Shown here one piece after another: positions 48,434 through 56,830 of a stretch of DNA of 64,000 nucleotides; position 1 is the first letter of the stretch, and every line of letters starts with the position of its first letter. The notes beneath the pieces are model-generated. The model was given only the letters and a program-made list of their open reading frames with translations, did not search any database and was not told the origin of the DNA. The stretch lies in NCBI RefSeq assembly GCF_003602005.1, contig NZ_QZWD01000007.1:124001-188000 (forward strand), written 5' to 3'. The position numbers were made by a program, and so were the translations under genes. This DNA is from Salinisphaera sp. Q1T1-3. Its GTDB lineage: Bacteria; Pseudomonadota; Gammaproteobacteria; Nevskiales; Salinisphaeraceae.

Positions 48434-49618
48434 CTATTTTTCCTGGTAGTACGCCATCAGGATCTCGGCGACTTCCGGACGCGAGAATTCCGGCGGCGGG
48501 GCGATACCCTGGCCGAGCATCTCCCGGACCTTGGTGCCGGAGAGGATCACGAAGTCTTCCTTGGTGTGATCCGGTGCCTCGGACATCATGACGACGCGGC
48601 CGAGCTTCTTGGAGAAGGCGGTGTGATCGGCCTTGAAGATGTCGATCTCGAGCGCGTCCGCGGGCACTTTCTCGTCGAAGATGGTCTGGGCATCGAAGGC
48701 GCCGTAGAAATCGCCCACGCCAGCGTGGTCGCGGCCGACGATGAGATACGAGCAGCCCGCGTTCTGTCGAAACACGGCGTGCAGCACAGCTTCTCGGGGC
48801 CCGGCATACATCATGTCGAAGCCGTAGCCTGTGATCATGACCGAGTTTTCGGGGAAGTAGTGCTCGACCATCTTGCGGATCGCGGCGTCACGCACCCGGG
48901 CCGGCACGTCGCCGGGCTTGAGCTTGCCCAGCAGCATATGGACCAGCACGCCGTCGGCGCCGGTGGCCTCCAGGGCCATCTTGCACAGTTCCTCGTGCGC
49001 GCGGTGCATAGGGTTACGGGTCTGGAAGGCGACGACCTTCTCCCAGCCGCGCTCGGCGAATTCGTCGCGGATCGACTGGGCGGTGCGGAACGTCTCCGGG
49101 AAGTCGTCGGCGAAGTACGAGAAGTTGAGCACCTGGATCGGCCCGTGAACGAGATAACGTCCAAGGCCCTTGAAGGTGGCCACGCCGGGATGGCTTTCGT
49201 CGTCGGTGCCGAAGATGTTGATGACCATGTCGGTCATCTCGGCTTCGGAGATCTCCTCGATGCCCTCGACGTCCTGGATGGCGATCGCCGGCTCGCCGTC
49301 GACGTTTGGATCATTGAGTGCGATACGGGCAGCGCCCCGGATCGGCTCCGGATCCGCGACGATATTGACGATCGGGATCGGCCAGAACAGGCCGTCGGTG
49401 GTGCGCATGTCGCGCGCCACGGACAGGGCATCCGCCTTGGTCATGTAGCCGGTCAGCGGGTTGAAGTAGCCGGCGCCGAGCATGACGGCGTTGGCGGCGG
49501 CCGCCGAGCTGACGGTCAGCTGAGGCAGTTCATGTGCCTGTTGGACGAGCTGGCCACGCAGCGTCTCGTCGGCGACATACAACGGATTGAGTTCGGTCGA
49601 GCCGTGCGGTTTGATCAT
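48434..49618 (-). CDS. sat: Sulfate adenylyltransferase (homomeric ATP sulfurylase)
   Basis: Sat makes adenylyl sulfate from ATP and sulfate. The 394-residue single-chain form has the motif Q-T-R-N-P-M-H-R-A-H-E (about 198-208), G-Y-G-F-D-M-M-Y-A-G-P-R-E-A, and G-R-D-H-A-G-V-G, all diagnostic. This is the dissimilatory/eukaryote-type enzyme, not the CysDN heterodimer common in enteric bacteria. No APS kinase or reductase gene is adjacent. It can feed assimilation or the PAPS-using sulfotransferase next to it, or run in reverse during sulfur oxidation; the context favours the first two. Confidence 0.94.
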   Translation of the reverse strand: MIKPHGSTELNPLYVADETLRGQLVQQAHELPQLTVSSAAAANAVMLGAGYFNPLTGYMTKADALSVARDMRTTDGLFWPIPIVNIVADPEPIRGAARIALNDPNVDGEPAIAIQDVEGIEEISEAEMTDMVINIFGTDDESHPGVATFKGLGRYLVHGPIQVLNFSYFADDFPETFRTAQSIRDEFAERGWEKVVAFQTRNPMHRAHEELCKMALEATGADGVLVHMLLGKLKPGDVPARVRDAAIRKMVEHYFPENSVMITGYGFDMMYAGPREAVLHAVFRQNAGCSYLIVGRDHAGVGDFYGAFDAQTIFDEKVPADALEIDIFKADHTAFSKKLGRVVMMSEAPDHTKEDFVILSGTKVREMLGQGIAPPPEFSRPEVAEILMAYYQEK

Positions 49619-49746
49619 GAAGTTCGCGCTTTGATGGACGGTATCGCCGGCCGGGATCGGCCGTGATATAGCCGCATATTATGAAATGCGCGAAAAGTCT
49701 AACCGCCGGCTGTAACAAGCGACAACCCGCGGCCGTCGATCTATCG

Positions 49747-50187
49747 TTATGACGAGTCCTTCTTGAGAGTCGTGTCGTTCTCGCAGTTCGAAGCCTGACA
49801 CTCGCCGTAGAGCACCAGGGTGTGCTTGGACAGATCGAAGCCCGATTTCTGTGCGAGATCGCGCTGACGCTGCTGCATCTCGTTATCGAAGAATTCCTCG
49901 ATCTTGCCGCACTTCACGCAGATCAGGTGGTCGTGCGGGCCCTGTTCAAGCTCGAACAGCGCATGTCCGTCCTCGAAATGATGACGTATCACCAGACCGG
50001 CGTCCTCGAACTGTGACAGGACTCGATAGATCGTCGCCAGACCGATGTCTTCGTCGTTATCCATCAGACGGCGATAGACATCCTCTGCCGACAGATGATC
50101 GTGCTTGTTCTGCTGGAGCACTTCCAGAATTTTGAGCCGGGGCAGCGTGGCCTTGAGTCCGGCCTTGCGCAGATCGCTGGTTTCCAT
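49747..50187 (-). CDS. fur: Ferric uptake regulator
   Basis: Fur represses iron-uptake genes when loaded with Fe2+. The 146-residue protein (E. coli 148) has the winged helix with the Y-R-V-L-S-Q-F recognition helix at 54-60, the H-H-F-E-D-G-H-A-L-F-E metal region at 69-79, H-D-H-L-I-C-V-K-C-G with Cys90 and Cys93, and a second pair Cys130 and Cys135. The start at 50187 fits homologues (METSDLRKAG); the open frame extends to 50259. It is more Fur-like than the Zur protein at 59.8 kb, so the two roles can be separated. Confidence 0.93.
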   Translation of the reverse strand: METSDLRKAGLKATLPRLKILEVLQQNKHDHLSAEDVYRRLMDNDEDIGLATIYRVLSQFEDAGLVIRHHFEDGHALFELEQGPHDHLICVKCGKIEEFFDNEMQQRQRDLAQKSGFDLSKHTLVLYGECQASNCENDTTLKKDSS

Positions 50188-50291
50188 ACGCGACACCTCG
50201 AAGAACGCGCACATAGACGTGGCGTGAGACCACTTTAGATGCGAATGATTCACAGTCAAGAGTGGCCGATGGCCGTGACGGTGCGCAATAC

Positions 50292-51626
50292 CTATCGATT
50301 GTAGGTCAGCGCCTCGCCAATACAGCCTTGGCTAAGTTTACCGCCATGATACGCGAGTTGGCCAGACACGAGGGTGGCAACCACGCGCGCGTCGAAGACA
50401 TGACCGGAAAACGGCGTCCAGCCGCATTTGGCCAGTACCGGTTCGTCGTCGACCACGGTGCGCGCCGTCGGATCGACGAGTACCAGGTCGGCCCAGTAGC
50501 CTTCGCGGAGATAGCCGCGGTCGATGATGTCGAATCGATCGGCCACGTTGTGTGCCATCTTGGTGACCAGCTGCTCGGCGGAGAAATGCCCGGCCGTGAC
50601 CTGGTCGACGAGGCTGGGCACGGCGTGCTGGACGAGGGGCAGGCCGGCCGGTGCCGAGAAATAGGGGTTGTCCTTGTCGGCCCGGGCGTGCGGGGCGTGG
50701 TCGGTGGCCAGCACGTCGATTACATCGCCGGCGACGGCCTGGAGAATGGCCTGGCGGTCGGCTTCGGTCTTGATGGCCGGGTTGCACTTGATCAGGGCGC
50801 CGAGCCGGTCGTAGTCGTCTTCCGAGAAGAACAGATGATGAATGCAGGCCTCGGCGGTGATGCGCTTGTCTGCCATCGGCCCGGCCGAGAACAGGCTGAG
50901 TTCCTCGGCGGTGGTGATATGCAGGATGTGCAGGCGTGCATCGTGGCGGGTGGCCAGGTCGATCGCTTTTCGCGAGGAGGCGATACAGGCCTCGCGCGAG
51001 CGGATGACGGGGTGCTGGCGCATCGGCACCTCGTCGCCGAATCGGGCCCGCGCCTTCTCGGCGTTGGCCTCGATCATCGGCGTATCCTCGCAGTGTGTGA
51101 GGATCGGCAGCGGCGAGTGTTCGAAGATCGCCTCGAGTGCCGTATCGTCATCGACCAGCATCTTGCCGGTCGAGGCGCCCATGAAGATCTTCACCCCGGC
51201 GGCCCGGGTGCCGTCGACGCGCTTGATGGCCTCGATGTTGTCGTTGGTGGCCCCGAGATGAAAGCCATAGTTGGCCGTACAGCGCCCCTGTGCCATGGCC
51301 AGTTTGGCGATGAGCGCGTCATGCGAGATCGTCGGCGGTTTGACGTTGGGCATGTCCATGAAACTGGTGATGCCACCGGCCACCGCCGCGGCCGATTCGC
51401 TGGCCAGATCGGCCTTGTCGGTCAGGCCGGGCTCACGGAAATGAACCTGATCGTCGATCATGCCGGGCATCAGCCAGCAGCCGGCCCCGTCGATGACGCG
51501 TGCGCTCGCCGGTGCGGTGATATGCGATGCGATCTTTTCGATGCGCCCGCCGGAGACAAGCACATCGGCCTCGAGGCGCTGGCCTTCATTGATCAGCGTG
51601 GCATTGGTGATCAGGGTATCGGTCAT
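50292..51626 (-). CDS. pyrC: Dihydroorotase
   Basis: Dihydroorotase closes carbamoyl-aspartate in pyrimidine synthesis. The 444-residue protein belongs to the long amidohydrolase class. The first metal motif reads D-D-Q-V-H-F-R-E-P-G at 58-67, so the first of the two usual histidines (H-x-H) is Gln60; this variant occurs in one known dihydroorotase subgroup. The carboxylated lysine is K146 (GVKIFMGAS), His178 follows in T-H-C-E-D, and the catalytic Asp is in A-T-D-H-A-P-H. It is upstream of fur, same strand, gap 104 bases. Confidence 0.92.
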   Translation of the reverse strand: MTDTLITNATLINEGQRLEADVLVSGGRIEKIASHITAPASARVIDGAGCWLMPGMIDDQVHFREPGLTDKADLASESAAAVAGGITSFMDMPNVKPPTISHDALIAKLAMAQGRCTANYGFHLGATNDNIEAIKRVDGTRAAGVKIFMGASTGKMLVDDDTALEAIFEHSPLPILTHCEDTPMIEANAEKARARFGDEVPMRQHPVIRSREACIASSRKAIDLATRHDARLHILHITTAEELSLFSAGPMADKRITAEACIHHLFFSEDDYDRLGALIKCNPAIKTEADRQAILQAVAGDVIDVLATDHAPHARADKDNPYFSAPAGLPLVQHAVPSLVDQVTAGHFSAEQLVTKMAHNVADRFDIIDRGYLREGYWADLVLVDPTARTVVDDEPVLAKCGWTPFSGHVFDARVVATLVSGQLAYHGGKLSQGCIGEALTYNR

Positions 51627-51680
51627 CTCGGATCTGCCTGGCAGTCGTGAACAGGGCGGGGCGGTTCGTGGGAGGCGGCG

Positions 51681-52544
51681 TCAGTCGATGCGTCGGCTGG
51701 CGATTGCACCCTTGCCGACGCCTTCATACGCGCGCACCGCGACATGTCGGCCGGGATGGGCCCGAGCCAGCCGTTGTGCAATGTGGTCGGCGATGTTCTC
51801 GACCGTGGCCGGGGCATCGAGCAACACGCAACGCGCGGCGGCGATTTCGAGCGCGAATCGTCCCTGCGGAGCGGCATAGGCAAAACCGAGCCGGTCGGCA
51901 TCGGCGGGCGTGGTCAGATGCGCGCGGCTGCCAATGAACACGCCCTGCCAGGCTGTTGCCCAGGCCGTGGCGAGATCGGGCCGGTCCGTGCCGTCGAGTG
52001 CGATCGAAAGACGACAACGATGCCCATGCGCCAAGCGCTGACAGTTGCCGTCGTGGGCCGACAGGCCGTGCGTGTAGTCATAGACCGGGCCTTCGATACG
52101 CTCTTCCCGGAGCGATAGCGACAGTCGACGAACGTTGGCCGGCAGCCGCGGCGCGACGGCGGCGGCGAGCCAGTCGGCCAGCCAGTCCGGCGTGAGTTCG
52201 GCACAGTCCAGAGCGCACATCGCCGACGATGGCCCCTCGTAGCGATAGTGGTCGCCGTTGGTACAGGCCAGCGTGGCGGTGCACTCGGACAGCTGCAAAC
52301 CGGGCGCGCGTTGCGGGATCAGCAGACGATGATCAATCAGCGCGTCGATCTCGGCCTTGAGCAGTTTCTTGGCCGGCCCGAAGTCGAAGAGCATGCCGTG
52401 TTCGTCGCGCTCTCCCTCGAGCACGGCATCGACCAGCCAGGTGGCGCCGCGCAGACCCTGCGCTGCGTCGAGCACGCCGCAGTCGACGTGCGTGACATGG
52501 TCGACGAACAGCGCGATCGTGTCGTGTCGCGTATCCGGCGTCAC
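51681..52544 (-). CDS. Two-half PTPS/QueD-like protein (6-carboxytetrahydropterin synthase family)
   Basis: This 287-residue protein looks like two T-fold halves. The N-terminal half holds G-M-L-F-D-F-G at 50-56 and L-I-D-H-R-L-L at 69-75, normally in the middle of QueD. The C-terminal half holds the zinc/catalytic segment H164, C168, H173-G-H175 and the late Glu274 in R-A-Y-E-G. So the active-site parts of one PTPS are split over a duplicated chain. Its GTG start overlaps the stop of the Trm112-like gene (GTGA), and a frame open far upstream to 53675 is only the shadow of other genes. The product could be a tetrahydropterin or preQ0 precursor; the reaction is unproven. Confidence 0.78.
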   Translation of the reverse strand: MTPDTRHDTIALFVDHVTHVDCGVLDAAQGLRGATWLVDAVLEGERDEHGMLFDFGPAKKLLKAEIDALIDHRLLIPQRAPGLQLSECTATLACTNGDHYRYEGPSSAMCALDCAELTPDWLADWLAAAVAPRLPANVRRLSLSLREERIEGPVYDYTHGLSAHDGNCQRLAHGHRCRLSIALDGTDRPDLATAWATAWQGVFIGSRAHLTTPADADRLGFAYAAPQGRFALEIAAARCVLLDAPATVENIADHIAQRLARAHPGRHVAVRAYEGVGKGAIASRRID

Positions 52545-52795
52545 GCCGTCGCGCGCAGGGCGATGCCGCGTTCCGGCAGCATGACCGGAATGCCGTCGTC
52601 CACGCGATAGCCGGTCGCTCCGTCCCGCGTGACCAGCAGGGCGACGACGCGCTCGTCGACGACACTGTCGTCGGCGTGCCGGGCGCGGCCGGCGGCGATG
52701 TCTGCATTGAGCGCATCGATCGTCTCGCTGTCGGCCGGCGAGACGCTCAGGCCGGAGACCGGGCAGACCAGAATCTCGAGAAGCTGCTTGTCCAT
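52541..52795 (-). CDS. Trm112/YcaR-family protein
   Basis: The 84-residue protein fits the Trm112 family: L-L-E-I-L-V-C-P-V-S-G at the start, a central variable loop, and the late D-D-G-I-P-V-M-L-P-E motif. Only one cysteine (Cys11) remains, so it cannot form the zinc ribbon seen in archaeal or eukaryotic Trm112. Bacterial members are small proteins of uncertain function, often beside lpxK and kdsB; here the partner is the PTPS-like gene, translationally coupled by a four-base overlap. The TetR regulator is divergent 175 bases away. Confidence 0.88.
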   Translation of the reverse strand: MDKQLLEILVCPVSGLSVSPADSETIDALNADIAAGRARHADDSVVDERVVALLVTRDGATGYRVDDGIPVMLPERGIALRATA

Positions 52796-52970
52796 GGGGC
52801 CGGTGCTGGAAAGGCGAATGTCGGTATTTTAACCGCCGGATCGGGGCGAAGGACAGTTTTGCCGGCCGGTCTGTATCGTCCCGGCCCGGCGGGGGCGACC
52901 GCGGCGACGACTGGGCGGTCGTTCGATCGATATTCCGGAGATGGCCGGCCAACGCGCTATCATCCGCCCC

Positions 52971-53567
52971 ATGTCCGATATCAATCGCCGCTCTACCGCC
53001 GAACGCATCCACGACACGGCCCTGTCGCTGTTCGCCAGTCAGGGGTATGAAGGCACGTCGCTGTCGCAGCTCGCCGAAGCGGTCGGCATCCGTAAACCGT
53101 CGCTGTACAACCATATCGAGAGCAAGGAAGCGTTGTTCATGTCGCTCGTCGATGAAGTCGAGCACGCTTTCTTTGCCGAACTGGACGCCAGCGTGGCCGC
53201 GCATCGCGATGCCGACACCGAAACCCGGACGTTCGCGTTGGTCAGCGCCCTGTCGCGGTTCATCCTCGAGGCCGACCAGGGCACTTTCCACAAGCGTTAT
53301 CTGCTGTTCCCGCCGCGTCCGCTTCTGGAGCAGGTGCGCCAGATCACCGCGCGCGCCGAAGCACGTATCGACGTGGCGCTCAGAACCTTCTACGCCCAGG
53401 GACGCGATGAAGGCCTGTGGCAGACGCTCAGCGAGCGCGAATTCCTCGATGCGTTCTATGTCCTGGTCGATGGGCTGTTCACTGAACGTTTCCTCTATTC
53501 CGTCGACGAATACGACCGTCGCGTCCAATCGGTCTGGCCGATCTTCTGGGCTGGATTGAGCCGCTGA
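52971..53567 (+). CDS. TetR/AcrR-family transcriptional regulator
   Basis: The 198-residue protein has the TetR DNA-binding domain in the first 55 residues ([13 protein letters not shown], then G-Y-E-G-T-S-L-S-Q-L-A-E-A-V-G and K-P-S-L-Y-N-H-I-E-S-K-E-A-L). The C-terminal ligand domain is helical and aromatic (RFLYSVDEY). The ATG at 52971 is chosen over the open frame start at 52941. It is divergent from the Trm112-PTPS pair and upstream of the ZnuD-like receptor; either could be its target. The ligand is unknown. Confidence 0.9.
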   Translation: MSDINRRSTAERIHDTALSLFASQGYEGTSLSQLAEAVGIRKPSLYNHIESKEALFMSLVDEVEHAFFAELDASVAAHRDADTETRTFALVSALSRFILEADQGTFHKRYLLFPPRPLLEQVRQITARAEARIDVALRTFYAQGRDEGLWQTLSEREFLDAFYVLVDGLFTERFLYSVDEYDRRVQSVWPIFWAGLSR

Positions 53568-53612
53568 AGCCCCTTGGCGGGGCGGCCGCATTGTGCGTTG
53601 CTCTCTGTGATG

Positions 53613-53625
53613 GTTACAATATAAC
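53613..53625 (+). promoter_or_regulatory. Zur-box-like palindrome upstream of receptor-ZIP operon
   Basis: GTTACAATATAAC matches the Zur consensus GTTATA-n-TATAAC at 11 of 12 positions. It lies 66 bases before the receptor ATG, where repressor binding would cover the promoter. It is the second strongest of three such sites. Confidence 0.7.
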
Positions 53626-53690
53626 ATTGTGATTTCGGGCGGCAGTTCGGTCGCCCGTTTTAGTTGTTGCCGCATGAGGGGGCAGGTTTG

Positions 53691-55871
53691 ATGTTGGGGA
53701 CCATCCGGGGTCGCGTGCGACCGGTGTTTTGTATTGTAATGTTATTACCTTCGGTTTCACTGGCGGCGAATCCGGCGCCCGCGGCCGCCCCGGCTCCGGC
53801 GGCGCCGAGCGCTGGCTCGGCCGCGTCGGCGCCCACGAGTCGGCTCGATACCGTATCCGTGACCGGTGTGCCGATTCCCGGGAGCCCGCTGTCTCAGGCG
53901 GCCGAGGTCGACGTCGTGAATTCGTCGACGATGAGTGCCGACGGTGCGGCCAATCTCGGACAGGGCCTGTCGCATCTGCCCGGCGTGGATTCGATCGGGA
54001 CCGGTAACGTCGCCGGTAAACCGGTGATTCGTGGCCTGTCCGGTGAGCGGGTCAAGATTCTGTCGAACGATATCGGCGTTTCGAGTCAGTCGTTCGGTGT
54101 GCGTCACATGCCGGTGACCGATCCGTTTCTGCTCGACAGGGTCGAGGTGGTGCGCGGCGCCTCCAGCGTGCTTTACGGCTCGAGTGCGCTAGGCGGGGCG
54201 ATCAATCTCATGCCATTGGATATCGACTACGACGCTCGGGCCAAGGGTGAGCTGCTCGGTCGCTACGACAGCAATAACCGTGAATGGGATACCGGCCTCA
54301 AGGCAACCGGCGGCAACGGCCATTTCGGGTATGCCGCCGGTCTGATCCGGCGCGACGGCGGTGATATCCGCACGCCCGACGAGGCCACGTATTTCCCCGG
54401 TCCGGATGCCGCGGCCCATCCCGATGCCCCGGCCTATACCGGCCGCCTCAAGTACACGGATTTCAACCAGATCAACGGTACCGTGGCCGTCGGCATGCAG
54501 GACAAGACGCTGGGCGACTGGCGCCTGGCCTATTCGCGCTGGAACGACGAGCACAATTATCTGCTCCCGCCGCCGGCCGGCATCAAGCCGCCGCCGGCCG
54601 GTCAGGAAGGCGTGGGCCAGTTCATCGACGATCGCCAAGTGCAGCTGACCGGCCACAAGAAACTCGCCGGTATCGACTGGAAGCCGAACCTGATGTGGCA
54701 GAACAATCGGCGTCGCTCGAACGCCGGCGGCTATCCGCGCCATCTCGGCTTCGATGGCGATATCGATCTGCAGTTCGACCAGTACACGGCACGCCTGACC
54801 GGCCAGCACGGCGCGGTGCTCGGTCTGTCCGGCGGTACGATCGGCGTGGAATACGTCAACAAGCAACAGGTCTCGCGCGGGCGGACCCAGCTCTCGCCGG
54901 GCGGCGAGGTCAACAACGCGGCCGTGTTCGCCTTCGAAGAGAAGGACCTCGGCAAGCTGACGCTGCAGGCCGGTCTGCGTTACGACTATCACGACGTCGA
55001 AGCGCTGTCCGGCAAGACGGCCAACCCCTCCACGTCGGTGCGCGACGCCGACAAGCAGAGCTATAACGTGGTGACGGGCAGCATCGGCGGGGTCTATGCC
55101 TTCACCGACCATCTGTCGTTGGCCGCCAACGTCGGTCGTGGCTTCCGAGCGCCCACCCTGTTCGAGTTGTACGTGGCCGGCCAGCACGGTGGCGTGGCCG
55201 CCTTCCAGCGCGGCAACCCCGACCTCGATCCGGAAACATCGCTCGACACGTCGTTGTCGCTGCGTTGGGAATCCGATCGCATCAGCGCCGAGCTGACCGG
55301 CTACCGGAACGCCATCGACGACTACATCTATCTCCAGTCCACCGGCACCATGCGCAACGGTCTGCCGGTGTTCGATCACGACCAGGCCGATGCCGAACTC
55401 TACGGGGCCGAAGGCCGGATTCAGGCTCAGCTGACCGACTGGGTCTCGATGCACGTCAAGGGCGAGGTCGTGCGCGGCCGGCGTCGCGACAATCATGACG
55501 ATCTGCCGCTGATCCCGGCCGATAATGTCGGTATCGGTGCACGCTTCACGCCGCACGGCCCCTCCTGGCCGCGCAAGACCTACGCCAGCATCGACCTGAC
55601 GTATCACGACAGCCACGACGCCGCCCCGGGCGAGCCCTTCTCGCAGTTCGATACCGCGCCGTTCGGCCGGGCCTCGACCTCCGGCTATGGTCTGGTAGAC
55701 GTGGGGGCGGGGGTGGCGCCGAAAATCGGCGGACACGAAGTCCAGCTGGATCTGCGCGTGCACAACCTGTTCGACAAGCCGTATCGCGATTTTCTGGATA
55801 CCTACAAGGGCTATGCGTTGTCGCCCGGTCGCGATATCCGGCTGACGACCACCATCCCGTTCGATATCTGA
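53691..55871 (+). CDS. znuD: TonB-dependent receptor, ZnuD-like
   Basis: This 726-residue outer-membrane receptor has a signal peptide (cleavage near S-L-A-A, residue 25), an Ala/Pro-rich linker (about 28-50), a plug domain with V-I-R-G-L-S-G-E-R-V-K-I and V-V-R-G-A-S-S-V-L-Y-G-S-S-A-L-G-G, and a barrel ending in T-I-P-F-D-I. The plug resembles ZnuD, which imports zinc across the outer membrane with TonB energy. A near-perfect Zur box precedes it and a ZIP-like transporter gene starts 13 bases after it, so zinc uptake is the best reading. The ATG at 53691 gives the signal peptide; the open frame begins at 53664. Confidence 0.88.
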   Translation: MLGTIRGRVRPVFCIVMLLPSVSLAANPAPAAAPAPAAPSAGSAASAPTSRLDTVSVTGVPIPGSPLSQAAEVDVVNSSTMSADGAANLGQGLSHLPGVDSIGTGNVAGKPVIRGLSGERVKILSNDIGVSSQSFGVRHMPVTDPFLLDRVEVVRGASSVLYGSSALGGAINLMPLDIDYDARAKGELLGRYDSNNREWDTGLKATGGNGHFGYAAGLIRRDGGDIRTPDEATYFPGPDAAAHPDAPAYTGRLKYTDFNQINGTVAVGMQDKTLGDWRLAYSRWNDEHNYLLPPPAGIKPPPAGQEGVGQFIDDRQVQLTGHKKLAGIDWKPNLMWQNNRRRSNAGGYPRHLGFDGDIDLQFDQYTARLTGQHGAVLGLSGGTIGVEYVNKQQVSRGRTQLSPGGEVNNAAVFAFEEKDLGKLTLQAGLRYDYHDVEALSGKTANPSTSVRDADKQSYNVVTGSIGGVYAFTDHLSLAANVGRGFRAPTLFELYVAGQHGGVAAFQRGNPDLDPETSLDTSLSLRWESDRISAELTGYRNAIDDYIYLQSTGTMRNGLPVFDHDQADAELYGAEGRIQAQLTDWVSMHVKGEVVRGRRRDNHDDLPLIPADNVGIGARFTPHGPSWPRKTYASIDLTYHDSHDAAPGEPFSQFDTAPFGRASTSGYGLVDVGAGVAPKIGGHEVQLDLRVHNLFDKPYRDFLDTYKGYALSPGRDIRLTTTIPFDI

Positions 55872-55884
55872 GCCGAGCGTTGCC

Positions 55885-56733
55885 ATGCGTGACCGATCTT
55901 TTCCCCATGTCGACGGCGCGGAGCGCGCGACCGGCCTCGATGCCCTCGGCGGCCGGCTGGTCGGGCGCCGTGGCCTGTCGGTTCTGATCGCGCTGTGGGG
56001 TTTGACACTCGCTGCCGGTCTCGTCGGCGGGCGAGACAAGCTGGTGGTGATCGCGATCGTGGCGTTCGCGGCCATGATGGCCGGCTGGTGGCTGGCCGGG
56101 CGCATCGGTAGCGGGGTGCGTGTGGCCGCGGCGGCCGATGGGCTGGCCGGTGGGGCCATGCTCACCAGCGCGGCTCTGTTTCTGCTGCCAATGGCCGTCG
56201 GGCCCGATCCGGTCTTGGGCAGTGCCGGTGTCGCGGCTGGACTGGTCATCGGCATTGCACTCGACCGGTTGATCGGCATCGAGCACGGCACCGTGCACAT
56301 GCGCGATGCCAGCGTGGCGGCGATCACGCTGCATGCGCTGGCTGCCGGTGTCGTGATGGGCCTGATCTATGCCCGCATGCCTGCGCTCGGGCTTTTGCTC
56401 GGCACCGCGATCATCAGCCACAAGCTGCCGGCCGGCTATGCGCTGGCACGCAATCGGCGATATCGCGGGCTGTCCGCGGCGCCGATTCTGTGGCCGGCCG
56501 CCATGGTCGGGCTGGCCGCGATTCCCGTCGCGCTGACGATCACGCCGGGTACGCCGGCCGACAACGCCGGCCTGTTTGGTATCGCGACCGGCGTTTTCAT
56601 GCACGTCGGCCAGGATTTCTCGCGCCAGCGTATCGGCGCGCCGGAAACATCGACGGCGAATCGCTGGTTCGTGATGGCGATGCTGGCCGGCGGGCTGGCG
56701 GTCGTTGCGCTGCGCTGGCTCGTCCAGGCCTGA
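55885..56733 (+). CDS. ZIP-like metal transporter
   Basis: The 282-residue protein has seven to eight hydrophobic helices and the general ZIP plan, with the long first loop replaced by a short one. The metal motifs are degenerate: helix 4 reads H150-A-L-A-A-G instead of H-N-x-P-E-G, and helix 5 reads H179-K-L-P-A-G instead of H-E-x-P-H-E or H-N-I-P-E-G, so the acidic ligands are Ala. The two histidines remain. It is 13 bases after the znuD-like receptor and so under the same Zur-like control, which supports zinc import into the cytosol. A related transporter with altered metal choice is possible. Confidence 0.78.
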   Translation: MRDRSFPHVDGAERATGLDALGGRLVGRRGLSVLIALWGLTLAAGLVGGRDKLVVIAIVAFAAMMAGWWLAGRIGSGVRVAAAADGLAGGAMLTSAALFLLPMAVGPDPVLGSAGVAAGLVIGIALDRLIGIEHGTVHMRDASVAAITLHALAAGVVMGLIYARMPALGLLLGTAIISHKLPAGYALARNRRYRGLSAAPILWPAAMVGLAAIPVALTITPGTPADNAGLFGIATGVFMHVGQDFSRQRIGAPETSTANRWFVMAMLAGGLAVVALRWLVQA

Positions 56734-56830
56734 CGCGCTGTTCCGCGCTCGGGCCGTGATCTTCGGCCACGCGATGGGGCCGTGGTTTATCCTGCGCACG
56801 ATCATCGGCTTGGGCGAACAAGAGTAGCGA

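Noticed and set aside
50230-50260. Possible Fur box upstream of fur
   Set aside because: The sequence GCGAATGATTCAC shares only part of the consensus, too weak to list as a site.
52545-53675. N-terminal extension of the PTPS-like frame
   Set aside because: The frame stays open through the Trm112 and TetR genes on GC bias alone; the family-like sequence begins at the GTG overlapping the Trm112 stop.
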